Below, in pieces: positions 8,425-18,274 of a stretch of DNA of 64,000 nucleotides (the first letter of the stretch is position 1; every line of letters starts with the position of its first letter). A program made the translations under genes and the position numbers. Source of the stretch: Rhizobium anhuiense (lineage in GTDB: Bacteria > Pseudomonadota > Alphaproteobacteria > Rhizobiales > Rhizobiaceae); NCBI RefSeq assembly GCF_003985145.1, contig NZ_ML133522.1:434001-498000 (forward strand), written 5' to 3'. The notes under the pieces were generated by a model that saw only the letters and a program-made list of their open reading frames with translations, did not search any database and was not told the origin of the DNA.

Positions 8425-8928
8425 CTAGATCGCAACCGCGGTGTCGGCTGCGGAATCACCTGCCGCGGCGGAAGCGCCGTAGGTATTGCGGTAGGCCTGA
8501 AGCGCCGTCTGCATGTCGCTCAGCACCTTGGTGAGCAGCGGATCGCTATCGCCGGATGTACTGATTTTGCTCGGATCGGCGGCGAGGAATTCCGACTCGG
8601 TCAACTTGCCGTCGCCATTCGTATCCATCGCGGCGAAGACACCTTTGGAAGTGTCGTCGCTTTGATCGCTACCGTCGCCCTGATCGTCGCTGTCGTCGGT
8701 TTTCTGCATGGACAGCATCAGCGACAGGATGTCGGCGGTGATCTTCTTGACGATGTCGGTACTGCTGTCGTCGCTATCGCCGTCGGTCGCGACCGTGCTT
8801 GATGTCGAGGACTGCGATGCGGCGGCGAGCTCGTCCGCCGAAATGACGCCGTCACCGTTCTTGTCCAGGCTTGAAAGCGGAGACTGATACTGTGTCAATG
8901 TGCTGCCGAGAGATGAAACACTGGTCAC
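8425..8928 (-). CDS. EF-hand domain protein
   Basis: This 167-residue acidic, Ser/Asp/Thr-rich protein carries two canonical calcium-binding loops: DKNGDGVISADE (residues 22-33) and DTNGDGKLTESE (102-113). A low-complexity acidic linker rich in DDS, with a hydrophobic helix (about 65-75), separates them. There is no obvious signal peptide. A strong AAGGAGG ribosome site precedes the ATG. EF-hand proteins of this kind are common in rhizobia and are thought to buffer or sense calcium; the partner is unknown. It is a stand-alone gene. Confidence 0.8.
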   Translation of the reverse strand: MTSVSSLGSTLTQYQSPLSSLDKNGDGVISADELAAASQSSTSSTVATDGDSDDSSTDIVKKITADILSLMLSMQKTDDSDDQGDGSDQSDDTSKGVFAAMDTNGDGKLTESEFLAADPSKISTSGDSDPLLTKVLSDMQTALQAYRNTYGASAAAGDSAADTAVAI

Positions 8929-9330
8929 TTGAACCTCCTTCGAAAAGTTCGTCGTGAAGCCCGCCTTTCATGGACGGGCAGTCTCCGGGCTAAGCTGATT
9001 TGCGCAAAGCGTCAAAGCGACGTTTTGACAGGGAAGAAGGTGCGATTGACGGCGTGGGGCAACGCACGTTAACCTTTCGGTTACCAAAGCTGTTTCATTG
9101 AAATGATTGGCGTTTTTAGCGATCGACGGGTTCGGGCGAGCGAAAGTCCATCTCTGCGAGCGCACGCGATGCCGCCATCGCGGCTTGTTGAAGGGGCAAT
9201 GGGCGGTGCGCCGGGTCTCCGCCCACTGCGGCATTTCGTCCAGCTTCCCGGAGCGCGATGGCAGATCGATCTTGCTCAGGACTGCGATTTCTGCCTTTCT
9301 TGCCGTCAGCTGCAAGCCGGAACCGAAGCC
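8929..9330. other. Intergenic region between divergent genes
   Basis: About 400 bases separate the EF-hand gene from the divergent membrane protein gene. Frames run through it in both directions, but their residue composition is arginine- and proline-rich and unlike protein. GTCAAA and TTTTGAC around 9010-9030 make a weak inverted repeat. Nothing else is supported. Confidence 0.35.
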
Positions 9331-9678
9331 ATGTCCGAAGCGGACCCCGACGAAAAGATCGATGCGACCTTCCGCAACGGATCGCTGACGGCGACCGGGA
9401 TCATCCTCGGTTTCTCCCTCAATTTCATCAGTCTCTGGGTATCCAATCCGAATGACTGGAGCCGCATCGATCTTCTGCCGATGTCGTTCCTGACGGTCGG
9501 CATCGCCATTCAGGTGAAGGTGTTTGCCGATCTTCTGGCGCGGGACTCACTGGTGGCTGTCAAATATGACCGGGCTCGCCGGCTTTTCCTGATCGGATTG
9601 TCGATCGTCGCCACCGGGATGGGAATTGCCCTGATGAACGATATTCTCGGGCTTGGAAGCATGCGGATGCTCGGCTGA
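9331..9678 (+). CDS. Small hypothetical membrane protein
   Basis: This 115-residue protein starts MSEADPDEKIDATFRNGSLTATGIILGFSLNF. Three hydrophobic segments are visible (about 18-35, 45-65 and 85-108). I do not recognise a named family; it looks like one of the small three-helix inner-membrane proteins annotated as hypothetical in rhizobia. The ATG at 9331 is chosen because protein-like sequence begins there, although the ribosome site is weak. It converges on the helicase gene with a 16-base gap. Confidence 0.6.
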   Translation: MSEADPDEKIDATFRNGSLTATGIILGFSLNFISLWVSNPNDWSRIDLLPMSFLTVGIAIQVKVFADLLARDSLVAVKYDRARRLFLIGLSIVATGMGIALMNDILGLGSMRMLG

Positions 9679-9694
9679 AGGTGCTGACGCAAGG

Positions 9695-12187
9695 TCAGAC
9701 GCGTTCGACGAACCCGTCCAGCACCCGCTTCTGTCCGGCCCGGTCGAACTCGATCGTCAGCTTGTTACCTTCGATGCCGGTGATGTTGCCGTTGCCGAAT
9801 TTCAGATGGAACACGCGATCGCCGAGGGTGAATCGCGACGGTTCCGACGAGGTCGATTTCGCCACCAGCTCGCCGTCGATCGTGCGCCCTTTCGGACCGC
9901 TTTCGCCATAGCCGATGCGTTCGACGGCGTGGCCGGAGCGGGTGCCCCAATTGTCGCGGGTGGCGTCGGTCTTGTTGGCCTGGGCGCGTTTCCAGCCTGG
10001 GGTGGAATAGGAATTGGCGAAGGGCTCGGCCTTGTCGAAGCGGGACTGGCCGTAGCCGCCGCGGCCGTAACCGCCATAGCTCTGCTCCATTTCGGCGACC
10101 TCGACATGGGTTTCCGGCAGTTCGTCGAGGAAACGCGAGGGCAGGGTCGACTGCCAGAGACCGTGGATGCGGCGGTTGGAGACGAACCAGATATGGCAGC
10201 GGTGCTTGGCGCGGGTGATGCCGACATAGGCAAGGCGGCGTTCCTCCTCCAGGCCGGCGCGGCCGCTCTCATCCAGCGAGCGCTGGTGCGGGAAGAGGCC
10301 TTCCTCCCAGCCGGGCAGGAAGACGGTGTCGAATTCCAGGCCCTTGGCCGAGTGCAGCGTCATGATCGAGACGGCGTCGAGGTTTTCGTTGGTCTCGGCA
10401 TCCATGACGAGGGAGACATGTTCAAGGAAGCCGCGCATCGACTCGAAGCTCTCCATCGAGCGGATCAGTTCCTTAAGGTTCTCAAGGCGGCCGGGAGCTT
10501 CGGCGCTTTTGTCGTTCTTCCACATGTCGGTATAGCCGGACTCTTCGAGGATCTGCTCGGCAAGTTCGGTATGCGGTGTGTTTTCAAGCAGTTCCTGCCA
10601 TCGGCGGAAAGATTGAATCACGTCGAAGAGAGCCTTTCGCGCCTTCGGTTTCAGCTCGTCGGTCTCGATGATGTCGGCCGCTGCCGCAAGCATCGGGATG
10701 TCGCGAGCGCGCGCGTAGTCGTGCAGCGCACGCACCGTCGTATCGCCGAGGCCACGCTTTGGCGTATTGATGATGCGTTCGAAGGCGAGGTCATCGGAGG
10801 CTTGAGCGACCAGGCGGAAATAGGCCATGGCATCGCGGATTTCCAGGCGCTCGTAGAAGCGTGGGCCGCCGATGACGCGGTAATTGAGGCCGAGGGTGAC
10901 GAAGCGGTCTTCGAATTCGCGCATCTGGAAGGAGGCGCGCACGAGGATCGCCATGTCGTTTAAGAGATGCTTGCTGCGCTGGAGCTGCTCGATCTCCTCG
11001 CCGATGGCGCGGGCTTCCTCTTCCGAATCCCAGGAGGCGTGGACCTGAACCTTGATGTCGTCCGGATCGGAGCGATCGGTGAACAGCGTCTTGCCGAGCC
11101 GGCCTTCATTATGGGCGATCAGATGCGCCGCGGCGCCGAGAATATGTTCGGTCGAACGGTAATTGCGCTCGAGCTTGATCACCTTGGCGCCGGGGAAATC
11201 CTTCTCGAAGCGCAGGATATTGTCGACCTCCGCGCCGCGCCAGCCGTAGATCGACTGGTCGTCGTCGCCGACGCAGCAGACATTCTGCGGCTCGCCCTTG
11301 GCGCGTTGGGCGAGGAGCCTCAACCACATATACTGGGCGGTGTTGGTGTCCTGGTACTCGTCGACCAGGATATAGCGGAAGCGGCCGTGATATTCCTTCA
11401 GGAGATCCGGATTTTTGCGGAAGATCGCGATCGGATGCATCAGCAGGTCGCCGAAGTCGCAGGCGTTCAGCGTCGTCAGGCGGTTCTGATAGGCAAAATA
11501 GAGATCGCGGCCGCGGCCATTGGCAAAGGCGCGGGCGTCGCCCTCGGGAATATCGGCAGGCCCGAGGCCTTTATTCTTCCAGGTGTCGATCATACCGGCG
11601 AACTGCTTGGCCGGCCAGCGCTTGTCGTCGAGGCCTTCGGCCTGGATCAGCTGCTTGATCAGGCGGACGACGTCGTCGGTATCGAGAATGGTGAAATCGG
11701 AGCGCAGGCCGACGAGCTCGCCGTGGCGGCGCAGCAGCTTGACGCCGATCGAGTGGAAGGTGCCGAGCCAGGGCATGCCTTCGACGGCGCCGCCGACGAG
11801 CAGCGCAATGCGCTCCTTCATCTCGCGGGCGGCCTTGTTGGTGAAGGTGACGGCGAGGATCTGCGAGGGGAAGGCGCGGCCGGTGTTGAGAATATGGGCA
11901 ATGCGGGTGGTGAGCACCCGTGTCTTGCCGGTGCCGGCGCCGGCGAGCACGAGGACCGGGCCCTCCAGCGTTTCGACGGCATCTGTCTGCTCAGGATTCA
12001 GCCCGGCAAGATAATCCGGCCGCTTGCCGCCGTCGCGGGCCGCCATGGCGCGCGCGGCGAGGCCTCCAGCTGCAATGCTCCCTGTTGCAGGCGCCTTTCC
12101 CAACGAAGCCTGAGGCGGCTGCGGCTTGCGCGCCATCTCGCCCGGCTCTTCATCAAAGAAGGGAATATCGTCGAAACTATTGCTCAT
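9695..12187 (-). CDS. uvrD: ATP-dependent DNA helicase UvrD/PcrA
   Basis: This 830-residue superfamily 1 helicase carries Walker A AGAGTGKT (82-89), the DEYQDTN motif II, GDDDQSIYGWRGA, YRSTEHIL and the C-terminal VGITRAKHRCHIW block. A Tudor-like C-terminal domain (DRVFHLKFGNGNITGIEG) is of the kind that binds RNA polymerase in PcrA/UvrD. The first 60 residues are a low-complexity extension. It unwinds DNA 3-prime to 5-prime in excision and mismatch repair and displaces stalled polymerase. Whether pcrA or uvrD is the better name cannot be settled from sequence alone. Confidence 0.92.
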   Translation of the reverse strand: MSNSFDDIPFFDEEPGEMARKPQPPQASLGKAPATGSIAAGGLAARAMAARDGGKRPDYLAGLNPEQTDAVETLEGPVLVLAGAGTGKTRVLTTRIAHILNTGRAFPSQILAVTFTNKAAREMKERIALLVGGAVEGMPWLGTFHSIGVKLLRRHGELVGLRSDFTILDTDDVVRLIKQLIQAEGLDDKRWPAKQFAGMIDTWKNKGLGPADIPEGDARAFANGRGRDLYFAYQNRLTTLNACDFGDLLMHPIAIFRKNPDLLKEYHGRFRYILVDEYQDTNTAQYMWLRLLAQRAKGEPQNVCCVGDDDQSIYGWRGAEVDNILRFEKDFPGAKVIKLERNYRSTEHILGAAAHLIAHNEGRLGKTLFTDRSDPDDIKVQVHASWDSEEEARAIGEEIEQLQRSKHLLNDMAILVRASFQMREFEDRFVTLGLNYRVIGGPRFYERLEIRDAMAYFRLVAQASDDLAFERIINTPKRGLGDTTVRALHDYARARDIPMLAAAADIIETDELKPKARKALFDVIQSFRRWQELLENTPHTELAEQILEESGYTDMWKNDKSAEAPGRLENLKELIRSMESFESMRGFLEHVSLVMDAETNENLDAVSIMTLHSAKGLEFDTVFLPGWEEGLFPHQRSLDESGRAGLEEERRLAYVGITRAKHRCHIWFVSNRRIHGLWQSTLPSRFLDELPETHVEVAEMEQSYGGYGRGGYGQSRFDKAEPFANSYSTPGWKRAQANKTDATRDNWGTRSGHAVERIGYGESGPKGRTIDGELVAKSTSSEPSRFTLGDRVFHLKFGNGNITGIEGNKLTIEFDRAGQKRVLDGFVERV

Positions 12188-12447
12188 GGCGCGTAATGTA
12201 GTGATTCGGGAAGGAAAGACCAGAAAAGATGTTCTGCTTTCATTCCCAAGTGGCCGCTATCCCAAGCGGGATGCTCTGGGCACTAAGGGCGCCGCGAGCG
12301 CGGCTGCGATCGCCATGCCGGCGAACCGGGCGAAAAAATTCAGATCGCAGCCTGTCGGAAGCGATGCCGGCGCGACGTCCTTGAAGCATCGGGCTTCGAT
12401 CATCGGACGGGGTCCGGATCAATACTCGTCAACAAGGAGGCCGTTTC

Positions 12448-12924
12448 ATGCCGAAGGTCGTTTCAAATCTCTGGTTCGCCGAGCAAGCGCGCGAAGCCGT
12501 CGAATTCTACACATCCGTTATCCCCGACTCCCGGATCGGCCGCATCACTATATTGCCGGCGGAAACGCCGAGCGGGCCTCCCGGCAGCGTCGAGCTGATC
12601 GAGTTCACGCTCGGCGACCAGGCCTTCCTGGCGATGAAAGCCGGGCCGCTCGATAGCTTCAACCATTCCTTCTCGATCGCGATTCTCCTGGAAAGCCAGG
12701 CCGAGATCGATCGGATATGGGAGGCATTCCTCGCCAATGGCGGCACGCCGGAGGCCTGCGGCTGGCTGAAGGATCGCTGGGGCCTTTCCTGGCAGATCGT
12801 GCCGCGCATGCTTTCCGAGATGGTCGCCGATAGCGACCGCGAGCGGGCGAGGCGCGTGACCGAGGTGATGCTCGGCATGATCAAGATCGATATCGCCGCG
12901 CTGGAAAAGGCGTTCAACGGCTGA
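12448..12924 (+). CDS. VOC family protein (PhnB / 3-demethylubiquinone methyltransferase-like)
   Basis: This 158-residue protein belongs to the PhnB-like vicinal-oxygen-chelate group: SNLWFAEQAREAVEFYTSVIPDSRIG, then GDQAFLAMKAGPLDSFNHSFSIAI and WGLSWQIVPRML. Members are dimeric metal-fold proteins of mostly unknown reaction; the old methyltransferase label is a misnomer. AAGGAGG lies nine bases before the ATG, and a strong terminator follows at 12954, so it is a monocistronic unit. Confidence 0.85.
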   Translation: MPKVVSNLWFAEQAREAVEFYTSVIPDSRIGRITILPAETPSGPPGSVELIEFTLGDQAFLAMKAGPLDSFNHSFSIAILLESQAEIDRIWEAFLANGGTPEACGWLKDRWGLSWQIVPRMLSEMVADSDRERARRVTEVMLGMIKIDIAALEKAFNG

Positions 12925-12953
12925 GTCGCGCCGGTGGCATATCGTTACGAAAA

Positions 12954-12985
12954 ACGGGCGCATGGCTGTGATGCGCCCGTCTTTA
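12954..12985 (+). terminator. Rho-independent terminator of the VOC gene
   Basis: ACGGGCGCAT and ATGCGCCCGT form a perfect 10-bp stem around a seven-base loop, followed by CTTT. Confidence 0.8.
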
Positions 12986-13336
12986 TCATGTCAGGCGCGG
13001 ATGGGTATGCGCTGTCCAGCATCGACTTTGCGCAGATTGGCTGCCAAGCGTCGATTTTTCCAGGGCTCGAATCACGGGCGACATTGCACACCCTTTTCAT
13101 CTTTCTGTCACGTCGCGAAATGTGCTGATACCGCAAAAGCCCTTTTCTCAACTACAATAAGAAACAGTTTCGTAGAGTAAAAAAATAACCGGTGCATGCA
13201 CGTTTTTGTGCATTGCCAGAAACAGCCGGTGAGCGTGGAATATACCTGCGAAACTATTGATTCTTAGGAATGTCGTGGCCATCTCCTTTGGTATGACGAC
13301 CTAGAGCCTGTGGCAGTAACCTTGAATGGAGGGCCC
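12986..13336. promoter_or_regulatory. Upstream region of the prkA operon
   Basis: About 350 bases with a clearly AT-rich stretch (13130-13190) precede prkA. A perfect ATGCAC-N6-GTGCAT inverted repeat lies at 13196-13213. A GGAGGG ribosome site sits just before the prkA ATG. No open frame here looks coding. The region should hold the stress-responsive operon promoter, but I cannot assign a sigma factor. Confidence 0.45.
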
Positions 13337-15280
13337 ATGCTGAGCGAATCCGTATTTGATGCGTTCACCCGCAGTTATGATGCGCGCCGCGAGACCGATA
13401 TGTCGATCGCGGAGTATCTCGACCTTTGTAAAAAAGAACCGCTTGCCTATGCCAATGCGACCGAGCGGCTGCTCGCCGCGATAGGCGAGCCGCAGATGGT
13501 CGATACCGCCAGGGACGCGCGCCTCGGCCGGATTTTCATGAACCGGACCATCCGGATCTATCCCGCCTTTGCCGGCTTCCACGGCATGGAAGAGACAATC
13601 GAACGCATCGTTTCCTTCTTCCGGCATGCAGCCCAGGGGCTCGAAGAGCGCAAGCAGATCCTCTATCTGCTCGGCCCGGTCGGCGGCGGCAAGTCATCGC
13701 TGGCGGAGCGGCTAAAGCTGCTGATGGAGGTTCATCCGATCTACGTGCTGAAGGCCGGTGACGAGATCAGCCCCGTTTTCGAAAGTCCGCTCAACCTCTT
13801 CGACCCGGACACGATGGGATCGCTCCTGCAGGAGCAATACGGTATTCCCCTGCGTCGCCTGAACGGACTGATGAGCCCGTGGTGCCTGAAGCGACTCGAC
13901 GATTTCGGCGGCGATATCTCCCGCTTCCGCGTCGTCAGAGTACAGCCTTCGCGGCTGCGCCAGATCGCCATCGCCAAGACCGAGCCTGGAGACGAGAACA
14001 ATCAGGATATCTCGTCGCTGGTCGGCAAGGTCGATATCCGCAAGCTGGAGACCTATTCCCAGAACGATCCCGATGCCTACAGCTATTCGGGCGGCCTCAA
14101 CCGCGCCAATCAGGGCGTGCTCGAATTCGTCGAGATGTTCAAGGCGCCGATCAAGATGTTGCATCCGCTGCTGACGGCGACGCAGGAGGGGAACTATATC
14201 GGCTCCGAGAATATCGGCGCCATACCCTTCTCCGGCATCGTTCTTGCGCATTCGAACGAGGCGGAATGGCAGACCTTCAAGGCCAACAAGAACAACGAAG
14301 CGTTCATCGACCGTATTTGCGTCATCAAGGTGCCCTATTGCCTGCGCGTGACGGAAGAGCAGAAGATCTACGAGAAGCTGATCGAGGGATCCGAACTCGC
14401 CGATGCGCCATGCGCCCCGGCGACGCTCGAAATGCTGGCCCGCTTCTCCGTGCTTTCACGCCTGCGCAAGCATGAGAATTCGACGTATTTCTCGAAGATG
14501 CGCACCTACGACGGCGAAAGCCTGAAGGAGACGGATCCGCGCGCCCGCAGTGTCCAGGAATATCGGGATGCCGCCGGCATCGACGAGGGCATGGACGGCA
14601 TATCCACCCGCTTCGCCTTCAAGGTGCTCGCCTCCACCTTCAACCACGACACCACGGATATCGGCGCCGATCCGGTTCATCTGATGTATGTGCTGGAGCA
14701 GTCGATCCGCCGCGAGCAGTTTTCCGACGATGTCGAGAAGCGCTATCTGGAGTTCATCAAGGCCGATCTTGCGCCGCGTTACGCAGAGTTCATTGGAAAT
14801 GAAATCCAGAAGGCCTATCTTGAATCCTATGCGGACTACGGACAGAACCTGTTCGACCGCTACGTGGACTATGCCGATGCCTGGATCGAAGATGTGGACT
14901 TCAAGGATCCCGATACTGGCCAGCTTCTCGACCGCGAGCTCCTCAACCAGGAACTGACGAAGATCGAAAAGCCGGCGGGAATCGCCAATCCGAAGGATTT
15001 CCGCAACGAAATCGTCAAGTTCTGCTTGAGATCGCGGGCAGCCAACGGCGGAAAGAATCCGTCATGGACGAGCTACGAGAAAATCCGGGAAGTCATCGAA
15101 AAGCGAATGTTCTCGCAGGTCGAAGATCTTTTGCCGGTCATTTCCTTCGGATCGAAGAAGGATTCCGAAACGGAAAAGAAGCACAGCGAATTCGTCTCGC
15201 GCATGGCCGCGCGGGGTTACACCGAGAGGCAGGTTCGACGCCTTGTGGAATGGTACATGCGCGTCAAACAGGCAAGTTAA
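13337..15280 (+). CDS. prkA: PrkA family serine protein kinase
   Basis: This 647-residue protein has an AAA-like N-terminal domain with P-loop GPVGGGKS (113-120) and a C-terminal PrkA kinase-like domain. It matches the full length of the family (E. coli YeaG, Bacillus PrkA). It is a cytoplasmic stress and starvation kinase, also described as an AAA protease in Bacillus. The ATG at 13337 follows GGAGGG with normal spacing. It is first in a three-gene operon with yeaH (12-base gap) and spoVR (overlap), an arrangement conserved in many Proteobacteria. Confidence 0.93.
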   Translation: MLSESVFDAFTRSYDARRETDMSIAEYLDLCKKEPLAYANATERLLAAIGEPQMVDTARDARLGRIFMNRTIRIYPAFAGFHGMEETIERIVSFFRHAAQGLEERKQILYLLGPVGGGKSSLAERLKLLMEVHPIYVLKAGDEISPVFESPLNLFDPDTMGSLLQEQYGIPLRRLNGLMSPWCLKRLDDFGGDISRFRVVRVQPSRLRQIAIAKTEPGDENNQDISSLVGKVDIRKLETYSQNDPDAYSYSGGLNRANQGVLEFVEMFKAPIKMLHPLLTATQEGNYIGSENIGAIPFSGIVLAHSNEAEWQTFKANKNNEAFIDRICVIKVPYCLRVTEEQKIYEKLIEGSELADAPCAPATLEMLARFSVLSRLRKHENSTYFSKMRTYDGESLKETDPRARSVQEYRDAAGIDEGMDGISTRFAFKVLASTFNHDTTDIGADPVHLMYVLEQSIRREQFSDDVEKRYLEFIKADLAPRYAEFIGNEIQKAYLESYADYGQNLFDRYVDYADAWIEDVDFKDPDTGQLLDRELLNQELTKIEKPAGIANPKDFRNEIVKFCLRSRAANGGKNPSWTSYEKIREVIEKRMFSQVEDLLPVISFGSKKDSETEKKHSEFVSRMAARGYTERQVRRLVEWYMRVKQAS

Positions 15281-15292
15281 TGCGGAGCCATT

Positions 15293-16567
15293 ATGCACAT
15301 TGTCGACCGGCGGCTGAATCCGCGCGGTAAAAGTCTGGAAAATCGGCAGCGGTTCCTTCGACGCATGAAGGGCGCCGTGCAGCAGGCGGTCAAACGTTCT
15401 CTGCAAAACCGCAACATTCGCGATGTGCTCGACGGCGGGGAAATCAGCCTGCCGATCGATGGGATGGCCGAACCGAACTTGCGAAGGGGCGACGGCGGCA
15501 TCCGCGATCATATCCTGCCTGGAAACAGGGCCTTCGTCGAAGGCGACATTCTTCCGCGCCCGCCGGGGAGCAGGGGCGGAAAACCCAAGGATGCGGGCGA
15601 GGGCGACGGCGAGGACGGCTTCCGTTTCGTGCTCACGCGCGAGGAATTCCTCGATGTGTTCCTGGACGATCTGGAACTGCCCGACCTTGCCAAGCGGCGC
15701 CTGGCCGAAACCGAGGAGGAAACGCCCTTCCGTGCCGGCTATTCCGTGTCGGGATCGCCGTCCAACATCGCCGTCGGCCGCACGACCAGGCTCGCGATGA
15801 TGCGCCGTGTCGCGCTTGGCCGTCCGCGCCGCGAAGAAATCGAAGCCCTGCAGCGGCAGATCGAGGAATGCGAGGACGACGAGAGCCGCCTGACGCTTGA
15901 GGCAAAACTCAAATCCCTGACGGAAAAAAGCCGGCGCATTCCCTATATCGATCCGCTCGACGTGCGGTATCGCCGCTTCGAAAACGAGCCGAAGCCTGTG
16001 GCGAAGGCCGTGATGTTCTGCCTGATGGACGTCTCCGGCTCGATGTCGGAACACATGAAGGACCTGGCGAAGCGTTTCTATCTGCTGCTCTACCTCTTCC
16101 TGTCGAAGCGTTACAAGAAAGTGGAGATCGTCTTCATCCGCCATACCGACAAGGCCGAGGAAGTCGACGAGGAAACCTTCTTTTATGGCCCGGCAACGGG
16201 CGGCACGCTGGTCTCCAGCGCGCTGGCGGCAATGCGGGCGATCATCGCGGCGCGTTTCGATCCGGCAGAATGGAATATCTATGGCGCCCAGGCCTCGGAT
16301 GGCGACAATGCCCATTCGGACGGGAACCTGAGCGGGCAGCTGCTGCGCGAGATTTTGCCGCTGTGCCAGTATTTCGCCTATATCGAGGTTGGCGAAGAGG
16401 GCGGCGACTCCTCCGTATCCCGCTCACCGCTTTGGATGCTCTATGACGGGATCCGTTCCGAGCTGCAGCCGCTTTCGATGCGCAAGGTCTGCCGGCGAAA
16501 CGAAATATTCCCGGTTTTCCACGATCTCTTCCAGAAACGTGACGCACAGTCGAAGGTAACGCCATGA
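15293..16567 (+). CDS. YeaH/YhbH family protein (UPF0229, VWA-like)
   Basis: This 424-residue protein starts MHIVDRRLNPRGKSLENRQRFLRR, the family hallmark. A basic N-terminus (1-45), a glycine-rich hinge (60-110), a helical segment (175-215) and a von Willebrand-A-like domain follow; the MIDAS-type motif DVSGS is at 246-250. The molecular role is unknown, but the gene is always linked to prkA and spoVR and induced in stationary phase or nitrogen limitation in E. coli. The stop overlaps the spoVR start as ATGA. Confidence 0.92.
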   Translation: MHIVDRRLNPRGKSLENRQRFLRRMKGAVQQAVKRSLQNRNIRDVLDGGEISLPIDGMAEPNLRRGDGGIRDHILPGNRAFVEGDILPRPPGSRGGKPKDAGEGDGEDGFRFVLTREEFLDVFLDDLELPDLAKRRLAETEEETPFRAGYSVSGSPSNIAVGRTTRLAMMRRVALGRPRREEIEALQRQIEECEDDESRLTLEAKLKSLTEKSRRIPYIDPLDVRYRRFENEPKPVAKAVMFCLMDVSGSMSEHMKDLAKRFYLLLYLFLSKRYKKVEIVFIRHTDKAEEVDEETFFYGPATGGTLVSSALAAMRAIIAARFDPAEWNIYGAQASDGDNAHSDGNLSGQLLREILPLCQYFAYIEVGEEGGDSSVSRSPLWMLYDGIRSELQPLSMRKVCRRNEIFPVFHDLFQKRDAQSKVTP

Positions 16568-18114
16568 CCATGACGATGAGGCCACGAGAGCGGCTATTGT
16601 TCGAGGGGGCCGACTGGGACTTTTCAACACTCCAGCGCATCCACGACGCCTGCGAGGACATCGCGCTTAACGAACTCGGCCTCGACGTCTATCCGAACCA
16701 AATCGAAGTCATCACCTCCGAGCAGATGCTGGATGCCTATTCCTCAACCGGCATGCCGCTCTTTTACCGCCATTGGTCCTTCGGCAAACACTTCGCGCAT
16801 CACGAAACTTTCTATCGCCGGGGGATGCGCGATCTTGCTTATGAGATCGTCATCAACAGCTCTCCCTGCATTTCCTACCTGATGGAAGAGAACACGGCGA
16901 CGATGCAGACGCTCGTCACCGCGCATGCGGCCTTCGGCCACAACCATTTCTTCAAGAACAATTATCTCTTCAAGCTCTGGACCGATGCGGAGGGCATCCT
17001 CGATTACCTTGATTTCGCCAAGGGTTATATCACGCGCTGCGAGGAGCGTTACGGCGAGACGGCCGTCGAGCGCACGCTCGATGCAGCCCATGCGCTGATG
17101 TCGCACGGGGTGCATCGATACGCGGGCAAGACCACCATCGATCTTCGCCAGGAGGAGAAGCGGCAGCAGGAGCGCCGCGCCCACGAGGAACAGATGTTCA
17201 ACGACCTGTGGCGCACGGTTCCCGTCGGCAAGGCCAAAAAGGCGAGCGACAGCGGCCTGGATAAGCGCCGCGCCGCCCTCGGTCTTCCGCAGGACAACAT
17301 CCTTTACTTTCTCGAGAAAACGGCGCCGCGGCTGCAGCCGTGGCAGCGCGAGATCCTTCGCATCGTCCGCCACGTCGCGCAATATTTTCATCCGCAGCGC
17401 CAGACCAAGGTGATGAACGAGGGAACCGCCACCTTCGTCCACTACCAGATCATGAACCGGCTTCACGAGCGAGGGCAGATCAGCGACGGAAACTTCCTGG
17501 AATTCCTGAAGTCGCACGCCAATGTGGTGTTCCAGCCGAGTTATGACGACCGGCGGTTCTCGGGATTCAACCCCTATGCGCTTGGTTTTGCGATGATGCA
17601 GGATATCGAGAGGATCGTCACGGCGCCGACGGAAGAGGACCGCGCATGGTTTCCCGATATCGCCGGACGAGGCGATGCGATGGCGGTGCTGCGCGACATC
17701 TGGGCCAACTACCGGGACGAGAGCTTCATCAGCCAGTTCCTGAGCCCGAACCTGATCCGGCAGTTGCGGTTGTTCCATCTCTACGACGATCCGGAACAGA
17801 CCGAGGGGATACTGGTTTCGGCGATCCACAATGAGCGCGGATATTTGCGCATCCGCCGCCAGCTCTCCCGCGAATACGATATCGGCTGGACCGACCCGGC
17901 AATCGATATCGTCGATGTCGACCTCGCCGGCGACCGCCGCCTGTTGCTGCAGCACATCGTCGTGAATGGCTGCTACCTTCAGGAAAATGACACGAAACTC
18001 GTCCTGCAGCATCTCGCCGATCTCTGGGGCTACGACGTCTTGCTTCAGGAAATCGACAGCTCCAGCACGGTGGCGAGAGAACACACGGCGAGCCCGCGCA
18101 AAATCGTTCAATAA
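16564..18114 (+). CDS. SpoVR family protein
   Basis: This 516-residue protein carries the full SpoVR pattern: DVYPNQIEVITSEQMLDAYSS, GMPLFYRHWSFGKHFAHHE, YLMEENTATMQTLVTAHAAFGHNHFF, and the C-terminal NPYALGFAMMQDIERI and QYFHPQRQTKVMNEG blocks with conserved histidines. SpoVR was named from sporulation-cortex defects in Bacillus, but the family is common in non-sporulating Proteobacteria as the third gene of the prkA operon. Function is unknown. Its start overlaps the yeaH stop by four bases, indicating translational coupling. Confidence 0.93.
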   Translation: MTMTMRPRERLLFEGADWDFSTLQRIHDACEDIALNELGLDVYPNQIEVITSEQMLDAYSSTGMPLFYRHWSFGKHFAHHETFYRRGMRDLAYEIVINSSPCISYLMEENTATMQTLVTAHAAFGHNHFFKNNYLFKLWTDAEGILDYLDFAKGYITRCEERYGETAVERTLDAAHALMSHGVHRYAGKTTIDLRQEEKRQQERRAHEEQMFNDLWRTVPVGKAKKASDSGLDKRRAALGLPQDNILYFLEKTAPRLQPWQREILRIVRHVAQYFHPQRQTKVMNEGTATFVHYQIMNRLHERGQISDGNFLEFLKSHANVVFQPSYDDRRFSGFNPYALGFAMMQDIERIVTAPTEEDRAWFPDIAGRGDAMAVLRDIWANYRDESFISQFLSPNLIRQLRLFHLYDDPEQTEGILVSAIHNERGYLRIRRQLSREYDIGWTDPAIDIVDVDLAGDRRLLLQHIVVNGCYLQENDTKLVLQHLADLWGYDVLLQEIDSSSTVAREHTASPRKIVQ

Positions 18115-18274
18115 TCAGCCGTTATGCTGACGGGCGATAATCAACAATTATCGGTGGCAACAAACACAAAGCCTTAGTAGTTTATCGCCGTTGCAATCGC
18201 CCACCTGATCTCGGCCAGTTTCACCCTTTGCAGCGATCTTTCCCGGCGGGCGGATAGCGCGGAGACGAGAGACC

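Noticed and set aside
10967..12196. A 409-residue plus-strand open frame
   Set aside because: It is antisense to uvrD and rich in Ala, Gly and Glu, typical of reverse-strand reading of high-GC coding DNA.
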